Notes under the pieces: model-generated
Told to the model about the DNA's origin: nothing
Databases searched by the model: none
The model's input: only the letters and a program-made list of their open reading frames with translations
Translations under genes and position numbers: made by a program
Shown here: positions 33,290-46,973 of the stretch, one piece after another
How the letters are laid out: each line of letters opens with the position of its first letter
Numbering within the stretch: the stretch's first letter is position 1
Source: Aptenodytes patagonicus
Lineage: Eukaryota; Chordata; Aves; Sphenisciformes; Spheniscidae
Assembly (NCBI RefSeq): GCF_965638725.1
Contig: NC_134950.1
Coordinates: forward strand, 107,344,802 to 107,408,801
Length of the DNA stretch: 64,000 nt
Direction of reading: 5' to 3'

Positions 33290-36200
33290 TTAATTTATGA
33301 CAAAAGGTTTATGCATAAGAGGAAATATTTTAATCATATCTATTTGCAGATAAGATACTGTAATGAGATATACTGATAGGTGTAAGTAAACCCCTCCCAT
33401 TCTGATACATTAACTCTCTTTCCTCAAAGGAGGTAAAAACCCAGTGGTAAGAAAAAGAGTAGGATAAGTCTGGATTAGAATTCTTACTTCCACCACTGCA
33501 TCAAGAAACAAAAGCTTGGGGCTACAGTGTTAAGGAATTTAGAGAAAAAGAACAAGTGGAGTTCAGCCAAAGAAACAGTCCATAGCTCTAAATGTTGTCA
33601 AAAGTAATTTTTAAAAGCAGAATGTTTGGGGTTTTTTTTAAAAGGGGGATCAAGATAACTGGAAGTAAAGTTTAGTCATATTGAGCAAGGGCTTATTATT
33701 GGGCAGAACAGGGGTAACTGGGAAATAAAGTCCAAAATCAAGGCAAAGACATCTATAGCAGAATTGTTGACAACAAAGGCAAGGATGTTTAAACTCTGTC
33801 ATCTGTACTGTTGGCCTTACTTTTGTGCAGCCTGGGGAACTACCTGGAAGCATCTTCCCTTCAGCACTTCAGTTACAGTGTTTGAAGCATTCCAAGACAA
33901 GGTTAAATTTCCAGACAGATGAAACAGAAGTAACGGAAGTGATATTAAACATGGATTAAGCATACTTACTCTCAGTTGATATGACGTTCATGTACCCTAT
34001 CTCATTTCTTTCTGGATCCTAGTGACTCTTGGATCTCATCTGGGTAAGTGAACTATTAGGTGCTTACTTTGTCATTTCGAATACACATTCTTATGACATT
34101 GAAAGATTATTTGTAGTATGTGTGAAACATTGAGTCAGTTGTTGCATATTTAGCATGATATCTAGCATGATATCAATTTACAAGTTTTAGAATAAGCTAT
34201 CTTCTCAAAAATGTATTGTTTTTCTGCAAGTGTAGTAAACTCAGTTGGCTCTCCAAGGAGTCAGATGAGCCCCAGTGCTGACAACAGGTAGTACATAAAT
34301 GTGTGTGCGACTGTGTGGGAGGACAATGAGAAATTAGACCTATGTATTTCATCCAGATAAACTAAAGCCTAAGATTAAAATGGTAAGGGGTCTCTTTCTG
34401 TCTGTTTCATCCAGTAGCTGTCAGGGGTTTCTGCCTTTGTGCTTGCCTGACATCTCATTTTCCCCATGTTAAAGTGCGGGGCCTTAGTCAAGGGATGCCC
34501 TGATTCTGAGTGCAGCATGTTAACCCTTATACTCAGTTTCTTCTTTAAAATACTCCTGGAGTTCAAGATTTAATCTTCTACTGAAATGAAAACTTACTTT
34601 CCTCCTTTTTCAGGACATAACTGTCTAGTCAAAATGAGCAAATATCTTTTTGCTAGTCCTGGTGTTCTCTCTTGTACTTGACTGGCCAGTGAACAACAAC
34701 TTTTCTCTCTGTGACTCATTGTGCAGGTTTTATGGTGAAGTGTGCTCTATACTGGATTTTATATTCTGTTACCATGCCTGTACAGAAACAAGCCCAATGG
34801 AAACATCTACATGTGATAGATCCATGTAATCAGCTGTTTCTTGACTACACATAATAATAATGAACCTCTTTGGAGTGATAGTGAGTGTGGTGTGATTGAT
34901 TCCTAAATGTCTCTAAAGCATAATGTAATAAAAGGGAAGTGACTAACTGTCTGCCATACAAAAATGAGCTTCATGTGGCCTGTTCTGACTTGTTTCTTCA
35001 AATACTACTCTGAGATACAAGCTTTCCTGAGGAATTTTCGTTTGGAGTGTGGCAAGTGGTTTGCTGATGCACAGCAACCAGCAAAATTAACATGATGAGC
35101 TGACTGCATTGGATGACATGCCAGTTCAGAGATTGAAAAGTATGCCTTTTAATGTTAAGGATGTTGCACTTCATTACAGACTAACGAGAAAATGAAATTA
35201 CAGCATCAGAAAATCTTTGAAACTGAATTGAAAATTGATCCTAAACTTGCTGTTGAAATAAAATATTTTTTCATTTTTCCGTTTTTTTTTATTTTTCTAA
35301 ATTCAATATGTGACTCTCCAAGATACTGATGAATTTGTTCTGATCACTGTTAAAATCTCAGTTTCGTGAGAATTGGAATCACTAGATTGTTTACCGTATC
35401 TCATTTGGATTAATCCATTTTTGTTCTGTGGCAAACAGATTTCTCTTTAATATCAGAGTTTTTCTCTAAGAACCAATGAAAATACATTATTTTTTATTAT
35501 AATTTTACAGGAAGGTAAGCAATTAGAACTTTTCTTGTGTTCAACAGCTATCTAGATAAAAATTATTTGAATTATTGGCACAGTATAATGAAATACAAAT
35601 ATAACACTTTGCTATCTATAGTTTTTCTAGTTATCATTTTGGAGTTCCATCATCAATCGTTTAATACCATGCTCCAATGACTGTCATCATTACCATGTTT
35701 TTCTATCCTTGACCTTTTATTGATTTGATTGACTTTAATTCATCAGCAAGAACTAAATGTTTTACAAGTGTTCAGTTTTGTAGATGAAGCAGGTGAGTTC
35801 TTTTGGAATACCAACCTGTTCCAAAAAGCCAGCTGCTGAAATTCAGCATCTTCTCCAGTTGATGCTCATGGTGGTCCATCCTCCATGTCATATGTACTGT
35901 CCCTGTGTATTTACATTGTATAGAAAATTAAGAAATACACACGTCCCCTTACATTCATTCTAGTGGGAAAAATTACAAACTGCTAACCATTGTACTTTTC
36001 AGGAATGCATCCTCAGCAGGCAGCAGGGTATGACATAATTATTTTTGTGATTTGGGTATGTTTCTTTTTCAGTTAGTAATTAAAAGTTTTTAAAAGGCTG
36101 TTTTAATTGACTCTGAGATGCTTCTTTACATGTATGTTGTTATGAAATCTAAGAACACTTAAGCCGTGTGAGAGTCTAAAACATATGTGCACTAAGGGAG

Positions 36201-39200
36201 AAATACATATTTTGTTTAAGGCTTTTTTTTAAAACTAATATAACACATACAAATCAAGTGTAATACTTTTGCTTTTGGCTGCAATACATTTTTAGCCTCT
36301 AGTTCAATGGTACTGAGAATTTTTTAGCTGAAACTGAGATTAGGAACTATTTCCGTCAGGCACATGATACATTTCTCAACTCAGAGAAAAGATAATCTTC
36401 AGGTTTTTGAATCATTTAAGTATGGTGGGAATAGTTGCCCCCATGATAACACTGTCTACATTCAGAGAAGGTACAGTGCTGTAATCTGTAAGTCATGCCT
36501 ATTTATATTAATGCATTTTTAGCCCAGTGCCGGGGGAAAAGAAAGTAGTTTATTCTTGGTACTTTACAGTGAGATAGAGTGCTCCAAACTTCACTGTTCA
36601 AGCTAGGCTGAGACAATTGTTAGCCGTGACAACTGTCCAAAACTAAGGAGACTGTTGTATTTAAGCCCGTGTGATATGGGCCTTGATGTATGTTTAAGCA
36701 ACATATATCTATTGCAGTCCAAATTATTATATGAGTTACTACAATCATTACTAGAACAAGAGATTCCCAAACCATACTTGATGCTGCACCCACAAATCCT
36801 GTTCTATCAAGAACTTGTACACCACTGGACAATCCAGCAGTATCATGGTAATTTTAGCTTCTAAGGCTGCTCTTATTAATATAACAGAGCAAAGTGGCTA
36901 TAATGCAGGTGAGAGTTTGTAACTCCAAAAAAACATGACTAATTTTTCTTTCATTTTCAAAACGTTACAGAAAGGAAAAAGCTGCTTAATGCCTGTCTTT
37001 AGCTGTCTCTGTCAGTATGACGAAGAATCAATTTAGAATTTCAGACCTCATTGTTCACAATCCACTAAAGCACCTTGGTGTTTCCTTCTCCAGGATCTGT
37101 TCAGTTTTCTCTAAAAGGAAGTCCCTGAAGCAGTGGGTGGCTGCAAGGTATTCTGTGAAGGTGAAGATGTGAAATACTGGTAAGGGACTCTGAATACTGA
37201 CAGCTATGAATCTTGTCAAGGGACATTGTGGTCTGACGTTTGTTGTTTTTCTTTTGGAACAGATTCCTTGTGCATGCTAAAATTTTGCTGTGAGTGTCCT
37301 TATGCGACTTCTGCAAGGAACAGGCAGCATTCTATATCCCCTCTATTATGTGGAATACTTAGTGCAAAAAAATAGTGTGCTCTTCAGTGTGCAGATTACA
37401 ACCAGTTGTATAGAATAATTTTAATGCATATCAGATTGCTTCATATGGAGACAAAGTCCTCCATATCTATTAATGTTTTCAGTGAAGCATGTGGGTAAAA
37501 TACATGCTAAGTTACAGTATATGATTGTTCTCCTCACAAAATACACCGAAGAGAGCACTGGAGGGAGAAATTTAGAAATGTCAGTCCTTCATGTCACATG
37601 TAAAGAAAGAAGGCTTTAGTCTGATCTTTTTGCTGAGAGAAGTGAAGATGATGTTCACTGAATTAATGATTAAATTAAATAAAAAATAAAATTCAACTTA
37701 TTTTTTTAGAGCATCTTCTCTAGTATACTTTCAGAACCAAAGCTGAATTGTAGTATTTTGATACAGTCTGGGAAAGTCAGTATAGAAACTGACTTTCGAA
37801 TACCTCAATTTGATTTTTTTATGTACTATTTATTCTTTATAGAAAGTGCTGATAAGCAAAGTAGTTAAGCATAGGTGTGGTATACTGCTGTGTATATATG
37901 TATATACAAGAAATAGAATATGTTTTAAAACTTGTTCATGTAATATTGCATAACTCAACTCTCTAAGCTATTAAATTATTAACTTTTGTATAGCAATTAG
38001 CTTTTCTTGAAGTTACCTGTTAATATTTATCACATAATAGTTCTGCCCTAAAATGATTGCTTGTGAAAGAATGTGCTAATTTTCAACCTTGCTTGAAAAC
38101 ATAAGAAACTACACTCCACCTTTTTCATACTTACTAAACAGAAGGGGGAAAAATAGTAACTGGTCTGCTTTTTACTGTAATGTCACTTGAATTGGCACTC
38201 ATAACAAGTATAAATAAACTAGCATTAAATCTGTAATCTGAACACTAAGAGGCATGCTGTGTGCAGTGTCTTTTGTTTTGCAAATGAAATTACATGAACC
38301 AATTTCATACCACTGTATTTTACCTTATGGTGTTTCTGGTGTTTATTAGGATAATGAATAAAGATCAGGCAGGATTGGACCTTTGTGAGCAAATCTCCAA
38401 ATATCCTTAAATGTTATAGCAAGGACTGATGGTTACTCAGCAGATAGTGCTCTTTTCTTTCAGTTGGTATTCAGTCAGTGCCACGGCAGGACACTTAGTT
38501 GTTTTTTTTCTCAAACAAAACCAAGGTCCTGGTTAAACCTGATCAGAAAATGGAAAGTGTGTTCTGGGGGGGAAAAAAAAAAAAAATGGATTCTTATGTG
38601 TAAGGTTGACAGCTGAAAACTTTCTGCTCACAGCCAAAAAGAAACCAATCTATGAGTGTCATGCAGCTAGTAAATTGAGTACTTGATTTCCTTGGGATAC
38701 TATACACTTGAGATACTGCAACATTTCAGTGTATAAGTTTACATTCTGAGTGTATTTTTCCAATTTCTGATGATAGCCTCATTGACTTACAGAGCATAAT
38801 GTTAAGAACAGTGTGTCTCTAGTGTTTTCTAATTTCCCTACAGGTCCTTTCATTGATACATTTGGATTCAACTTTTGAAGTAAAATAGTATTCAACTTAG
38901 AAGTGTTACGTGTCTGTACAGTACCAACTTAAAACAAAACTTGAAAATAAATAGAATTTAAAAAACTAAGACAATTTATACAGGTGTTTAGACTGTATAA
39001 ACTGATGTTTAGCCATGTAAGGAATTTTTTAGTGCAAGAGATAGATAGATGCTAACATATTTAGATAGGTACTAACATATTTAAGATATATCATTGATTT
39101 TTTTTGACCACTGGATGTTGGGCTCATTAGGTCACTATCTTGAACTTCAGTACCAAACTTCTACTCAAGCCCTAGAGTAGGTGTCAAAAATTTCCTCTGT

Positions 39201-42200
39201 GGAGCTTGCCCTCAGTGATCACCCCAGGTCCAGATGTACTCTTGACAAGTGAGCAACTCAGTGTTACTTTTGGAAAGAGAACTACCAACCTTATTTGCAG
39301 TTTTCTCTGTCCAAATACTTTCTGGATGTATTATTCTTTGTATACAGGTGTCTATTAAGTGTAACATACAACCTTGAATCTTTTCTCACAGTAATTGCCT
39401 ACATTTCTTAATTAAAAAACCCAATTGAACTGTAAGTAAAAAATGACATTTCTAGACTGACTTTTTCAAAGGGTTTATGTGAAAACAGATTGTGAATCTC
39501 AAGTTTTACAGTTGGTGGAGCTGATCAGATGCTTTCTTGCTCCTGAAGGTAGCATGTCTTACAGGTTTTTTTCTCTTGCCCTGCTTTACTCTGTCCTCCC
39601 TTTTTCCAGGTCACATGCTACTGTCCCTTTCTTGCGCAGGTCTGGTGCTTTTCAGACTCTCCTGTGAGCTGTTTTAACTCACTAGTAAGGCAGAAAACTG
39701 ACATCTTTCTTATTAAGCCAGGTTTCTGTTACTTTACTGAAAGACAGTCATGGAAAGGTCCAAAATCCACCACAGACAGCAGAAGACATGGGACATGCTG
39801 GAGACAGGAAGATGAGGGGGTTATAGACAAAAGGGAGCAGAAGCTCAATTTTTGGGGAGCAGTGTGCATCACTTTACCTTATCTTATACTGAGGCATCTC
39901 AAAATTGGATCTTCAAATCTGAACTCTCTTTGTAGTCTGTGAAAACAGACCTCTCCACATGATAATTCATCTTGTAAGACAGATATCTAAGACAAGTTGT
40001 AGGAATAACCTTTTTTAATGACTTTCTCTCCATGGTTTATAAGGGGATCTTGTAGGTTAATAGAGTATTCACATTATCTCTGAAATTAAGAGAGATTAAT
40101 CTTATTTTCCTGGCTTTCAACAAGTCTTAGAGTAGGATTTGAGATAACATTTCCTTTCACAATGTATTTTAAGGGAGGCTAAGAGCACACACATATTCAG
40201 TTACCACAGTTTAGCTGATGAGTGGTCACTGGCTATGATCTGGTACCTCAGCACCTTGAGGTCACTAGTCCATACCCTCAGCCTCTGCTGATGCTATAGT
40301 CTGCATTGGCAGAAAGAACAATTTCTGAGTCTGGCTGCTGTAAACTTCTTGTTCGTTATTGTTGCCCCTGGGAACAAGTTTCAATGAGAATAGTATATGA
40401 CACAGAACAGAACTGTATTATGTTAAAAGACATCTGCAACAGGTGCTGTTGTTGTAAAGAGCTGTCACAGGTCAAGTGGAAGTGTAGAGATGATAGCACA
40501 GTAGCAGTCAGCACAGCTGTGTGGTGCAGAGTATGGGCATGAAATTGATTACCATTACTTCGTATCTTAAAAGCAAGATTTAACAACAGTTCTGAAATTG
40601 AGCTGAATAAAACTTGTTTCATTTATACTTCCTTACTTGTAATCTATCTATATCTAAGCTGACAGCCCCTGATAATATTCTTGTAACAGTTTTTATATGT
40701 GATAAAATACTGAGCATTTATTTCCAGAAAGGATATTGCACTCCAGATCCCTTGCTGGCCGTATAATGTAATTTCTGTATTTTAATAATTTCTCCAATAG
40801 ATGGCAGTAGCTGCTTATTGGCTGATAAATTAACACCATTCATATACACTATATAAACATAAAGCAGTAAAACCCAAATATGTTCATATATAGGTACTTA
40901 ACACATAACTGACACGTAATTATGTATGTTACAAGTGTGAACATGAAATCCTTTCTGAATATTTTCCTTTTGAGTCTGTTGGTTTGCTCAGAATTACTTG
41001 ATAGTATAAAACTAATAAAACAATTATAGGGCTACTAAAGGTTAAGGACAAATATATCTCAGAGCATGCTTAGTTCTGAGGTCATTAGGGTTTGTCTACA
41101 TTTGAAATCAGTTGTGGGTTACCTTGAGTTGGTTCCTCTTACAATGTCTTACATCCAGATGGAATGCTTTATTGTAAATTATCTGGCATTAAATTGTGCT
41201 TTTATGATTGGCATTTTACTTAAATGATATTGCAAGTTTACTTGCACCTAAACCAGTATGGATGATTCTACTTTGTGAAACATGTCATGTTGCAAGACTG
41301 TCAAAACCTGCCACTGTTTTTCTACCATGTTTTGCTGCTTCTAGGCTTTCTGTTCATCCATGTTGCCTCTTCTGTCCTGGAGTCATGGTAGAGGGATGGT
41401 TATTGTGCCATTTAAACATTGATCTGAAGACTTTTACATGCTCATGCCTAATTCATAAGGAGTTCACAAACCAGGGCTCTTGATGCTTCATCTGCCGTAT
41501 ATGATGTTGGCTGGGGTCATATACTGAGAAGCTTGGAGTGGAGACTTTTTTCCACCAGAATGATCTGCGTTACTTTAACTGATCTGCAGTTATATAAACA
41601 ACCACCATTACGCAGATGAAGGAATACATGGGATGAATTCTGGTTTTACTGAATACCTCATAAGTAGTTTTTGGATGAGAATTACCATGGTCTACTATTT
41701 CTATGAAAAGTTTGACGGTATCTTGCTAACTAGGCTATGGCAGTCTCAGTAACACAAATACGAGAATGTCAGACACACTGGACCTCATAAACCCTGATAG
41801 AGACATGGAGAACTAGAAGACCCTGAAAACCGCTGAAGAATCAACATGAACCAGAAGCAGAGGATAGAACCTGTGCATGGGGCCAAATCCAGTAAATAGA
41901 AATTGATATAGTGGAATATAACTTCAGCGTAGGTATATAAGGAGGTTTAAATAACTTAATGGCACTAACACATTTTTCTAGCCTTTCTTTGTTTCAGGGA
42001 TTAAGTGCCTTTCCCACCACCTTGCCTGCACCCTGACTGCTATTCAGCTGTCCTGCACACCACCTGTTACCACTTCCCTATTTCTGTAAGTAGATACAAA
42101 CAGAAACAGTGTCCCACTCTGCGTCCCCGATCATGGTGCTTGGTCTCTTCACTTCTGCCTAGTTGACTCTTAATTCCCTGAAAAAGGGTGATATCCAGAT

Positions 42201-44858
42201 GACTGTTTTAAAGAGAGACGTACAGAGAAGAGAGACTCAGTAAGTGATATCTTGGAGAGAATGAAAAAGCACACATAACTCTCAGCTTTTCACTAATACA
42301 CTGTCATTATGTGGCTTTACGATATTCACGGGAAGAGCCAGCTTGTCAGTGGTCATTCATTTCTCCAGGTTGGCAGGGCAACCAGTTTTTACTGTGATGC
42401 TTCATATCACACCTGGGGAGTAGCAATGCTTTTTGCCTCACAGCTCTAATGCCGTGAAAAAGAAAGGGTGGGGAGAGGGAAAGGATAATGAATGATGTTG
42501 CAAAGGCAAACAACTTTCTTGAAATACATAGCAAGGTAGGCTTTTGAATGTACATAGTGTTATGAAAGCCTAGGCCAAGATTTTCATAAGAATTGTATTA
42601 ATCTTTTGGTATTGCTATGTGTTGAATAAAAAAGAGTTGACTTTTACTTCTCGCTTGAGTCATGGATCCCACTTTTATATCATCATCATCATAACATATT
42701 CAAAGACTCCGAAATAACATGGAAACCTCAACCTTGTTACAAGAACTGTATTACAAACTATGCATGAATGTGCAGTAAAAATAACACTAAATGTGATAAC
42801 ACATATCAAATCTGATTAAACTGTGATACCAGTACACTGAGCCAAGAAGACATGTAGCATTCCTAAGACGTCCTCTATGAAAAAAAATGTATACTGATGA
42901 AAAGCTGATTAGTATCAGTGTATGAGTACAATACATCCCTCATTTTTTGAATTTGTATCATTCCACTGAGTCCTCCTTTATGACTTACCAAGATTGTTTT
43001 TCCCTTACTCCCTTGTGCAAGATTCTCTCTTACTTGCTCTCCTGAGCTTCTGCAAAACACATCAAGCAGCAATCAAAAGGAACATGTGTTTTTTCCTCTG
43101 TAATCTCTGTCTGTCTTTCAGTCTTTTAGATGTGCCACTGTATTATGTCTTGGTCTTTTCTATATATCTCATTACCATAGATGAACTTTGCATACGCAGA
43201 CCAAACACTGACATACCATGGAGAAACATTTTTATCTGTTTATGAACCTTGGAGTATAGAGGAAAAAATCCCAAACATCTGTACAATCAATAGCCTTCTT
43301 TCATTTAGAGAATGCCAGCTATGTAAAACCATTTGTAACAATCAATATAGACAAAAGATACAGCTTGGGTTGTCATACTAGTCTTACATAGAGTCACATG
43401 TCTCTATTATGCCAGCCCCAATGTTTGAGCTACTTATATGCCAAATTAATTAGTAATCGCCAGGGTGGTAAAAAAAACCAGTCACACGCTTTTCTGTCTT
43501 GAGGTCGTTCTCATGTATGGGAGGTAATACCTGCAGCTACAGGACAGACTAAGCAGAGAGTTCTAAGAAAGTGGGTTTGAGATCCTACAGTTCTGCTGCC
43601 ATGTCATGCCTGTCTTTTGGCCCACTAGTGAGTAGTATTTGAAAGCCACTGCCTTCCTTTGCAGGTGATCCTGATTTGCAAGTTGCTTCCCCACTCTCGT
43701 ATAGTTATCTTCCACATCCCCAGCAAACATGGGTCACTCTACTGTTTCAGGCACAGTGCTGAAGATCTGCTTCTCTGAGCTGGAGAGAGAGAGAGGAGGT
43801 AGAAAGGTTGTGCCGGCCTTGCCTTAAACTGGGTACCTTCTCAAAACAGGCCTATGGAATGCAAAAGTGCTCCTAGGCAAGACATGGCAAGCTGCCCAAA
43901 GTGCCAAAATGATTTGCTGTGACCCTGCTCCACTACAACTCAATCAGTGCTAGGTGCAGTGCAGCATGCCACTCCGGATGAATATTGCACTGTCAATGAC
44001 ATATTTTCAGTGAACACTGTGTCTTTCAAGTTGTTGCAGGACTAAAAATATGACATACCTTTGGCTTCTAGACTAGTCTGTTCACACAAATTCTATACAA
44101 TTGGGTATGTCTGACCTTCCTGACACTGATATTGTCAAGTTTCTGGAACACAAAGAGAACGTAAACTTCAGTAGGCACTGAGAAGTTATCCACTGCTACA
44201 ACAGATTGACCTTTCCCAGTCTATGTAAGTGTTTATCACATGTGAATGCACATCTTGATTTCCTGGCAGGAATATTTAGAATACATGCAAACTTTGTTGG
44301 AGTGCACTGCTTGTCTTGGAGATGATAGTCTTTCTCTAGGTGTATAAATCCATGCATTTTGTGTAAATCAGCTGCTGAGACAAGCAAGTAGGTTACTACT
44401 CCCAAGCAGTAGTTGCCTCCTAGGAGCCAGCTATCTCCTGTTCCTAGTTACAGCCTCTAAAATCTGTTTACAGAACTGTTTGTATGAACACTCCCTAGTC
44501 TTTTTTTTTGTCAAAATGAGCTGACTGAGCAGCATCTTATTCATGCTTTTTATCCTGATCCCATCTGAGCTTGTTTCACTATGAGCTTTTACACTCAATA
44601 TGGAGCATGTGAACAAATATACTGCTCCAGGGAAGACAGAGTTCCTTATATTCCAAAGATTGGCTGTGTGATAAACATTACTTTGTTTGAATCAGAATTA
44701 AAAATCCTGCCTTAGTGCAGGAATGCTATAAATGCAAAAATGCCATAAAAGCATTTCCTTATATAGTAATTTGAAGAATTCATTCTGGTTCTTTTTCTTT
44801 GCCCTTAAAAAAATCACTCTATGGCAGCTCTGAGTAGTTCTATGTTATAAAAAGATGG
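33290..44858. other. 11.6 kb of repeat-poor non-coding DNA
   Basis: I recognise no transposon and no certain gene. A plus-strand exon-like block at 37094-37147 (acceptor TTTCCTTCTCCAG, donor GCAAG|GTATT) reads ICSVFSKRKSLKQWVAA in one open frame. It stands alone. Low-complexity bits include an A14 run after G7 at ~38567-38587. Confidence 0.4.
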
Positions 44859-44863
44859 GTTAT

Positions 44864-45442
44864 TGTGGTTTAACCCTAGCTGGCAACTAAGCACTACACA
44901 GCCACTCGCTCACTCCCCCCCGTGGTAGGATGGGGGAGAGAATCGGAAAGGTAAAAGTGAGAAAACTCGTGGGTTGAGATAAAGACAGTTTAATAGGTAA
45001 AGCAAAAGCCATGCACGCAAGCAAAGCAAAACAAGGAATTCATTCACTACTTCCCATGGGCATCTCCAGGAAAGCAGGGCTCCATCACGCGTAATGCTTA
45101 CTTGGGAAGGCAAACCCCATCACTCCAAATGTCCCCCCCCTTCCTTCTTCTTCCCCCAGCATTATATGCTGAGCATGATGTCATATGGTGTGGGATATCC
45201 CTTTGGTCAGTTGGGGTCAGCTGTCCCGGCTGTGTCCCCTCCCAGCTTTTTGTGCACCCCCAGCCTACTCACTGGTGGGGTGGTGTGAGAAGCAGAAAAG
45301 GCCTTGACTCTGTGTAAGCACTGCTCAGCAGTAACGAAAACATCCCTGTATTATCAACACTGTTTCCAGCACAAATCCAAAACATAGCCTCATACTAGCT
45401 TCTATGAAGAAAATTAACTCTATCCCAGCCAAAGCCAGCACA
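44864..45442 (-). mobile_element. Solo LTR, ERVL-like subtype, antisense, 5-bp TSD (GTTAT)
   Basis: The 579-bp LTR reads TGTGGTTTAACCCTAGCTGG on the plus strand and ends CCAAAGCCAGCACA. The duplication GTTAT lies at 44859-44863 and 45443-45447. On the minus strand it has TGACATCA (rc 45176-45183), a TATA-like CATATAAT just downstream, and ATTAAA near its 3' part (rc at ~44988). It shares both termini with the other LTRs but differs inside (no TTA tract, a poly-C/T tract at ~45132-45157), so it is another subtype. Confidence 0.9.
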
Positions 45443-45447
45443 GTTAT

Positions 45448-46754
45448 TTATGTCATTCTCTGTATCCAACCAGCCCCAAGGTGTGGAAACTTAATGAACA
45501 GGCTCTAGCAGCAAAATCTTTACAAAGTTTTTCAGAGTTTTTCTCTTAATGTTTTTTCACATGAGGAAAGGACATACACATACCAGAGTGCCATGGGACA
45601 TAACCAACAAATAATTATGGTCTGTGAGTGATGGGAAGGCAGTCCAGGATACCATGCTGAGTGTACATTCCCAATATTGTCTCCTGCTCCCTGCTACAGC
45701 ATTTTTCAGCAGATGGAAGCAATCAGTATTGAACATCATATATGTGTAAATTATGTCATTTACAGTCCACTGTCCACATACTGCCACATAGTTCTTTGAA
45801 AGTACAGTCAGGCGCATTCGGGCCAGTGTGAAAAGTAGTTAAGGTGGTATTGTTCCTCCTTCATCGTCAAGAACTCTGGAGGTGCTTGTAGTTGGGACAG
45901 GGAACTGATAGTTTCTATGCCAGAGCAGCTGTCTTGTTCCTATAGTCTTTGCAAATGGAACTGGAGCCTATCTAATCCCAATTTTTTCTTGACCACAGAG
46001 AATTGACTTGGGATCGTTCGTAGATCAATATTAGCTCGCAGGACTGTGCCGTTCAGTTTGAATGCAGATTCAGCAGGCATTATACAAGTGAAAACAGCCT
46101 GGCTGACAACAGTTGCAGACTTAGTGAAATGACAGGTGGGATGAAGGAACTTTTGCCTCAGTAAAACAAGATATTTCACTAATCAGCTAATATAACTGTG
46201 AGGGCATGGTCTTTTGTCAGCAGAGAAACAACTGAGACAGCTTTCGGGCAAATGCTGACTCCTGAAAAGTATAGATTTGACAGGTATGAAGACAAGTCAC
46301 TAACTTGTATCCTTCTAGGAGTAAGGAAAATTCCTGCTTTTTTTTCACCAATAGAACAAAAGGTTATTTTATTTAAAAGAAAAAAATGTTGAAATAGTTG
46401 AGTAATTCACTTAGTTTGTGAAATCAAAAAGCAGCCAAGGACTTCTGCTTGATCAATAAACTAGTGCTTTTCTTTAATTGCAAGTCTGACATATTCACAA
46501 TGGTGCAACACAGATTAGAAGTACATTAGAGTTTAAAGATTTAATCTCTCTACATCTCTATGTGAATGTGAAATGTAAGATTTTGAATTTTGTTTAATTA
46601 TAAGCAAGATCATAATTCCAGAAACTATACAAGCTTAACAAGACTGGCCAAACCTGATATCAGGTTTTTTTCATGAGAACTTTTGAGGTTTTGACCTTTA
46701 TTTTTCCATCCTTCAACAAGAGGCAAAGCATTTCTCTGCATAAAATGTCTGCTT
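45448..46754. other. Unassigned region with two minus-strand open stretches
   Basis: Minus-strand frames at 46179-45940 (with TKSATVVSQAVFTCIM and KLNGTVLRANIDLRTI) and, in another frame, 45817-45557 (with VAVCGQWTVNDIIYTYMM) look more protein-like than the surroundings. I recognise no family and see no clear splice sites. They could be fossil exons, a decayed retrocopy or transposon, or chance. Confidence 0.25.
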
Positions 46755-46973
46755 TTGAATCAGAGCTTCTTGATTTGGTACTCTCTAAGCAAAAGAGACC
46801 CAGCAGCCCAGACACCTCTCCTAGTAGAAACTTGGGATCCTAATGGGAGCATTTCACCCACAATGGGACTTGATGAATCACAGCGCTGGAAATTTGTCAG
46901 TCAGCTGCAACTGGAAGGCATGAGGTTAGGGGAGGGGGGAACTGGTAAGTTTGGTATAAGCCATCTTTGCTAA
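46755..46973 (+). other. Exon-like open block with strong donor
   Basis: An open frame including AAQTPLLVETWDPNGSI and LDESQRWKFVSQLQLEGM ends at a near-consensus donor, ACTG|GTAAGTTT (46944/46945). The acceptor is uncertain. It might be an exon of an unseen plus-strand transcript. No partner exon could be phased with it. Confidence 0.25.

Noticed and set aside
34031..34051. 21-nt plus-strand block between CTGGATCCTAG and GGGTAAGTG
   Set aside because: Splice-like motifs this close occur often by chance and nothing nearby can be phased with it. The same holds for the 28-nt block near 51828.
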